This document shows, piece by piece, positions 10,698 through 13,705 of a DNA stretch of 13,705 nt (the first letter of the stretch is position 1; every line of letters starts with the position of its first letter). The position numbers were made by a program, and so were the translations under genes. The stretch comes from Cudoniella acicularis (taxonomy: Eukaryota; Ascomycota; Leotiomycetes; Helotiales; Helotiaceae), in the NCBI GenBank assembly GCA_013054445.1, contig JAAMPI010001499.1, positions 1 through 13,705 on the forward strand, given 5' to 3'. The notes beneath the pieces are model-generated. The model searched no databases. It was given only the letters and a program-made list of their open reading frames with translations, and had not been told where the DNA came from.

Positions 10698-10914
10698 TCA
10701 GAACACTCGCACCACTTCATTGACCCCGTCTGCGTTTGGTCGAATGACCGAAAGAGCTGAATCCCAATCGTACTCCTCAACTATGAAATATTAAAACAGA
10801 TTGAAGGTGGTAATTTTGATTCCAAATCGACTTACCTGGAGCTTCCACTGGAGCAGCTATAGTAAAGCCGAGTACGCAGGCGGTGAGGGCAAAAATGACC
10901 TTGTGAAAATGCAT
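10698..10914 (-). CDS. Small secreted peptide, 53 aa, two exons
   Basis: The start is the ATG at 10914, in good context (ACCAAAATG). Exon 1 is 10914-10836 and exon 2 is 10780-10698. The 55-nt intron (10835-10781) has a strong GTAAGT donor and a TTCATAG acceptor and joins in phase 1. Residues 1-21 form a clear signal peptide (MHFHKVIFALTACVLGFTIAA) with probable cleavage after IAA. The mature part is about 32 residues, acidic at its start (VEEYDWDSALSV) and ending in VVRVF. It has no cysteine and no KR or RR site, so it is neither a typical cysteine-rich effector nor a classical multi-core dikaritin precursor. The frame is also open upstream to an ATG at 11091, but that 59-codon extension looks like an untranslated leader and would bury the signal peptide. 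It is divergent from the UstYa-like gene. I do not recognise a family; a peptide substrate of UstYa is a hypothesis. Confidence 0.72.
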
Positions 10915-11348
10915 TTTGGTGTTTGCACCTGAAGATTTGCTTGGCTTTGATGCTGAAATGGCGTTGATGCTAGGGATGGGGATGGCTTTGAGGTCGGCGA
11001 TGCTGGTTTTTGTCGTGGCAGATGTGCCAGCAGCTGGATTATTTACGTCCCTCGTGTTATCAAGGGGTTGTTGGACTCGAGGAACTTTCATCACGATGAT
11101 CCATGTCCCTTCCCTGTTGCAAAAAGACCCTACTGGATAAATTATTCTGCAGAAAGGTCACATATGGTGTGCCCTCGGTCAAATTCATCCCTGAATTTGT
11201 TGGAGGTGCACAGACAAGCATGGTCTTTCCAATGTCTGGAGACCTGCGCCACTCTGGACACCAAGATTTCTCAGATTCAAGGGCGGCCTTGTTCACCTCT
11301 TTATTCTAAATCGTTCGAAACCAAGATATTCCCATACTCACTATCAGC
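10915..11348. promoter_or_regulatory. Divergent intergenic region between the peptide and UstYa-like genes
   Basis: There are 434 bases between the two start codons, so both promoters must lie here. The side next to the peptide gene reads on the minus strand like a fungal leader, rich in C and A and ending in CAAACACCAAA. No binding site can be named with confidence. Shared control of the two genes is an inference from the layout. Confidence 0.5.
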
Positions 11349-12415
11349 ATGGCGCAAGAGAAGGGCCATTCGAGCAATTGCCCATTGCTTGATGAAACAG
11401 GATCTGAAAGCTCCAGAAGCTCTGTTCAAATTGACAGCTTTTACGGGGATGGACTCTCTGATACGACTCCAGCCCAAAAGCCGTGCATTAAAGGCCGGAT
11501 TTATATATACATTTTTCTCTTACACATTGCCTTGTTTGCGACTTCGTTTGCAGCTGTGAAACGCTATGGCGATACACAAGTGCATACAATTTCATCCTGT
11601 AAGTTACTTGGTTCAAAGTAATCTTTCGCTTTCTAACAGGCATTCAGCACCCGCACTTGAAAGTATCCGTTACGAGACCCGAAGAAATTATCCTGTCACG
11701 GAGGGAAACCATAGCATTTACGCGGGGCCGCCATCTCTCGAAAACAACCATGCCTGGGATTTATTGATTAGGCGTAATGATACAATCCTTTCCCTTTGAA
11801 AGAGTTGATCACAGACTGAAATTTCTTCTAGCAACTCTTTTCAGTGCATTTGCGGAGGAGATGAAAGCTGCGGGAGAATCGATACAAGACTCAGTAGAGC
11901 TTGTAGAGGGGGGCTACCTTGCTTCAACAAGTGTCTACCATGACTTGCATTGTCTGGTAAGTGGCTGGAACTTTTAATTGCGTAATGCCTGCACGTACTG
12001 ATTGGGACTGAGTGTGAACAGAGACAGCTTAGATTATATATCTATAAGGATATTTACTACCACAATCTCACAGAGCCACAAATCGAGTACTTGGAAGCTC
12101 ACCTGGGTATCTCTCTATCTCTCTCTAATTGTCTCCCAAATTTTGGAATTTATGACTGTTCTAATATGATTTGCATCTTTTCTAGATCATTGCCTCGAAG
12201 CTCTCAGGCTATCAATCATGTGTACTGGAGATGTGAGTATGTACACATTCAAGTGGCAGATTCCGCCAAAAGAGAAGCCTGATACCAAGACAAATTCAAG
12301 ACGATCTTGCATAGTGTGGGAAGAATTCGAGAATTGGAGTCGGAAACGCATGGTCCCAACCGCTCCTAAGTTGAAAATAGCAAAGAGTGCAGAAGATTTT
12401 GCACAGAACAGCTAA
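11349..12415 (+). CDS. UstYa-like (DUF3328) oxidase/cyclase family protein, 271 aa, five exons
   Basis: The exons are 11349-11598, 11648-11773, 11832-11956, 12022-12106 and 12186-12415; all junctions are in frame and give 271 aa. Introns are 49, 58, 65 and 79 nt, the first with an ideal TCTAAC branch site. A polar N-terminus is followed by one membrane helix near residues 54-73 (YIFLLHIALFATSFAAV), so it is a type II membrane protein. Then come SPALESIRYE, the GPPS..AWDLLIRP segment, AFAEEM, and the two diagnostic HxxHC motifs HDLHC and HLDHC (the second split by intron 4), continuing HCLEALRLSIMCTGD. A basic, cytosol-unlike tail ends the protein. UstYa/UstYb and relatives carry out oxidative cyclisation of ribosomal peptides such as ustiloxin, and other reactions in fungal secondary metabolism. 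Both motifs are intact, so activity is plausible. Its substrate is unknown; the adjacent secreted peptide is a candidate. Confidence 0.93.
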
Positions 12416-12645
12416 ATAAGTCTTTCATACGATTACTGGAAGGGGGCTGGCGGCTATATTACGGGGATGAGGATGAGTGACTTAACACGCAGGTAGAATT
12501 TCCGAATAGGCAGGCGATCATTAGTGTTTTTTGAATACTCATAGTCAGAAACCTAAGAACTTGTTATTGTACCTGATTATATTATAACTAGTAATCTTAA
12601 CATAAAATACTAAATCCCCTCCCCCCCTTCTCCCCCCAAATTAAC
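12416..12645. other. Convergent 3' gap with a C-rich tract
   Basis: These 230 bases separate the stop codons of the UstYa-like gene and the convergent peroxidase-like gene. A C-rich low-complexity tract occurs near 12616-12638. No gene is visible. Confidence 0.5.
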
Positions 12646-13705
12646 TTAACAACCCAACAAATCCTCAACAACAACGCAACTCCCAAAATTCACCACAACC
12701 TTCCTACTCCTCTCCCCATTCTCCCCATTTCCAAGACTAACATCAAAATACAGCAACCCCTCTGCCGCCCCTGTAGGTCCCAGACTCAATACCCCCTGAA
12801 ACAACGTGTAATTACCTACTTTGTTATAGGAAGCTAAAAGGGCGGAGAGGGCGGTGATGATTGGGAAGAGAGCGCCAGATTGGTGGATGGGGCAGTAGAG
12901 GGTTGTTGCTGATGTGATGATTGAGGTGGAGGTGGCGTTGGTGGTGGGAGGGAGGAGGGTTGTTAGGATCTATTTGAAAAAAAGGGGTCAGTGGGGATGG
13001 AATAGAAGAGAGCAATTTTGACACAGCATAGAGGGAGGGCATAAGTTTGAGGGGATAACTTATAGCCGCACGAACAACGCGCTACGGTCCACCTACTATC
13101 GTACCTCCTCGAAACGTCTTGGGGAGAAGAATAAACATATTCTGGTCAATAAGCGCCGTGTAAGAGCCATTCATCACATTAATTCTTACGACATTAGTAC
13201 TAATCGTATCGTTAAAGCTAGGGTGCATAATGGTTCCGAATCCGTGTTTCTGCGTCAAAGCTGCAAAAATACTTAGGTACCATTCCACGTCTTGAACCAA
13301 GAGCCTCATTTTGAATGAACTTGCAACCTTATTGTTGAAAATTTCACTCTCGCTGTCATCATCCATCTCATACGTGTACGTCGCCTTCGTCGTCGCACCC
13401 CCTAAATCCCAAAACGTAATCGTGCCACTGAAAAACACCTCTCCGGTGCTCAAACTCAGATCCAGGTGGCTTTCTTGCATAATCCAAGTCCTGGGCCAAT
13501 AAAATCTGAAAGAGGAGCGGTGCTAGGAACTGTATCATGGAAAATTGACGTAATGAACTGCCCCCAATGGAGTCCACATGCTCTATTGTATTTAGTCAGC
13601 CGCAATTTCTCAAGTACAAAGGGAGTGAACTACACCGAAGCGACTGCTTCACTCTGATTAAAACCAGCTTGAGCAAAGAAAGCGAGTGTTGTGTTTAAGT
13701 CATCT
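12646..13705 (-). pseudogene. Haem-peroxidase-like gene, 3' part, probably decayed; 5' end beyond the window
   Basis: At the edge (13704-13634) the frame reads NTTLAFFAQAGFNQSEAVAS, a match to the segment just before the proximal-histidine motif of fungal secreted haem peroxidases. A 51-nt intron (13633-13583, GCTGAC branch) leads into VACGLHWG, where relatives have VACGHT. Soon after comes HDTVPSTAPLSDFIGP, which in relatives lies many residues further on, so an internal deletion is likely. That frame stops at 13458-13456. The next conserved block (LDLSLSTGEVFFSGTITFW) is in another frame, so a 1-nt shift is likely as well. Exons 13505-13097 and 12969-12646, joined by a 127-nt intron with GTAGGT donor and ACTGAC branch site, complete the beta-rich C-terminal domain and stop normally. 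A splice from 13633 to 13506 would skip the damage in frame, so an intact-looking but domain-deficient product is possible. Confidence 0.55.

Noticed and set aside
10678..10794. Short plus-strand frame (about 38 codons) starting MLLAHESQ
   Set aside because: It is antisense to exon 2 of the secreted peptide gene, for which the minus strand has both good splice signals and a signal peptide.
10836..10914. Idea that the peptide is a classical dikaritin precursor with repeated Kex2-flanked cores
   Set aside because: The translated peptide has no KR or RR site and no internal repeat, so only a looser precursor hypothesis is kept.
12824..13042. A 72-aa minus-strand frame rich in Pro and His
   Set aside because: It is an alternative frame across the last intron and exon of the peroxidase-like gene; the other frame gives a continuous, family-like C-terminal domain.

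Overview
The window looks like nuclear DNA of a filamentous ascomycete (Pezizomycotina). The basis is the protein families present (HET, 2EXR, fungal rhodopsin-domain, UstYa/DUF3328), the many short 49-79 nt introns with GT..AG borders and CTRAC-like branch sites, and the gene spacing. No genus can be named from the sequence. Gene models below were built by hand from splice signals, reading-frame continuity and family motifs; none has transcript support.

Left part, all on the minus strand. Positions 915-2883 hold a HET-domain (heterokaryon incompatibility) gene whose frame is broken by one in-frame TAA, explained either by a nonsense mutation or by a 51-nt intron with a weak donor. Positions 3270-4066 hold a two-exon 2EXR-domain protein of 244 aa. 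A gene-free stretch follows, containing a 389-bp MITE-like element (4758-5146) bounded by perfect 20-bp inverted repeats.

Middle part, also minus strand. Positions 5557-6933 hold an intact three-exon FAD-dependent monooxygenase of the salicylate-hydroxylase type (418 aa). Positions 7600-9091 hold an eight-exon, seven-transmembrane fungal rhodopsin-domain protein (370 aa) that is only in frame if one intron is a GC-AG intron. A gap of about 1.6 kb without a convincing gene follows.

Right part. A 53-aa secreted peptide gene (10698-10914, minus) is divergent, across 434 bp, from an intact five-exon UstYa-like (DUF3328) gene (11349-12415, plus) carrying both HxxHC motifs. UstYa proteins cyclise or oxidise ribosomal peptides (ustiloxin, cyclochlorotine and related dikaritins) and also act in other secondary-metabolite pathways. 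The pairing therefore suggests a small, unrecognised peptide-derived natural-product locus, possibly with the monooxygenase. This is an inference: the peptide lacks the Kex2-flanked core repeats of classical dikaritin precursors. The right edge (12646-13705, minus) carries the 3' half of a fungal haem-peroxidase-like gene that appears decayed.
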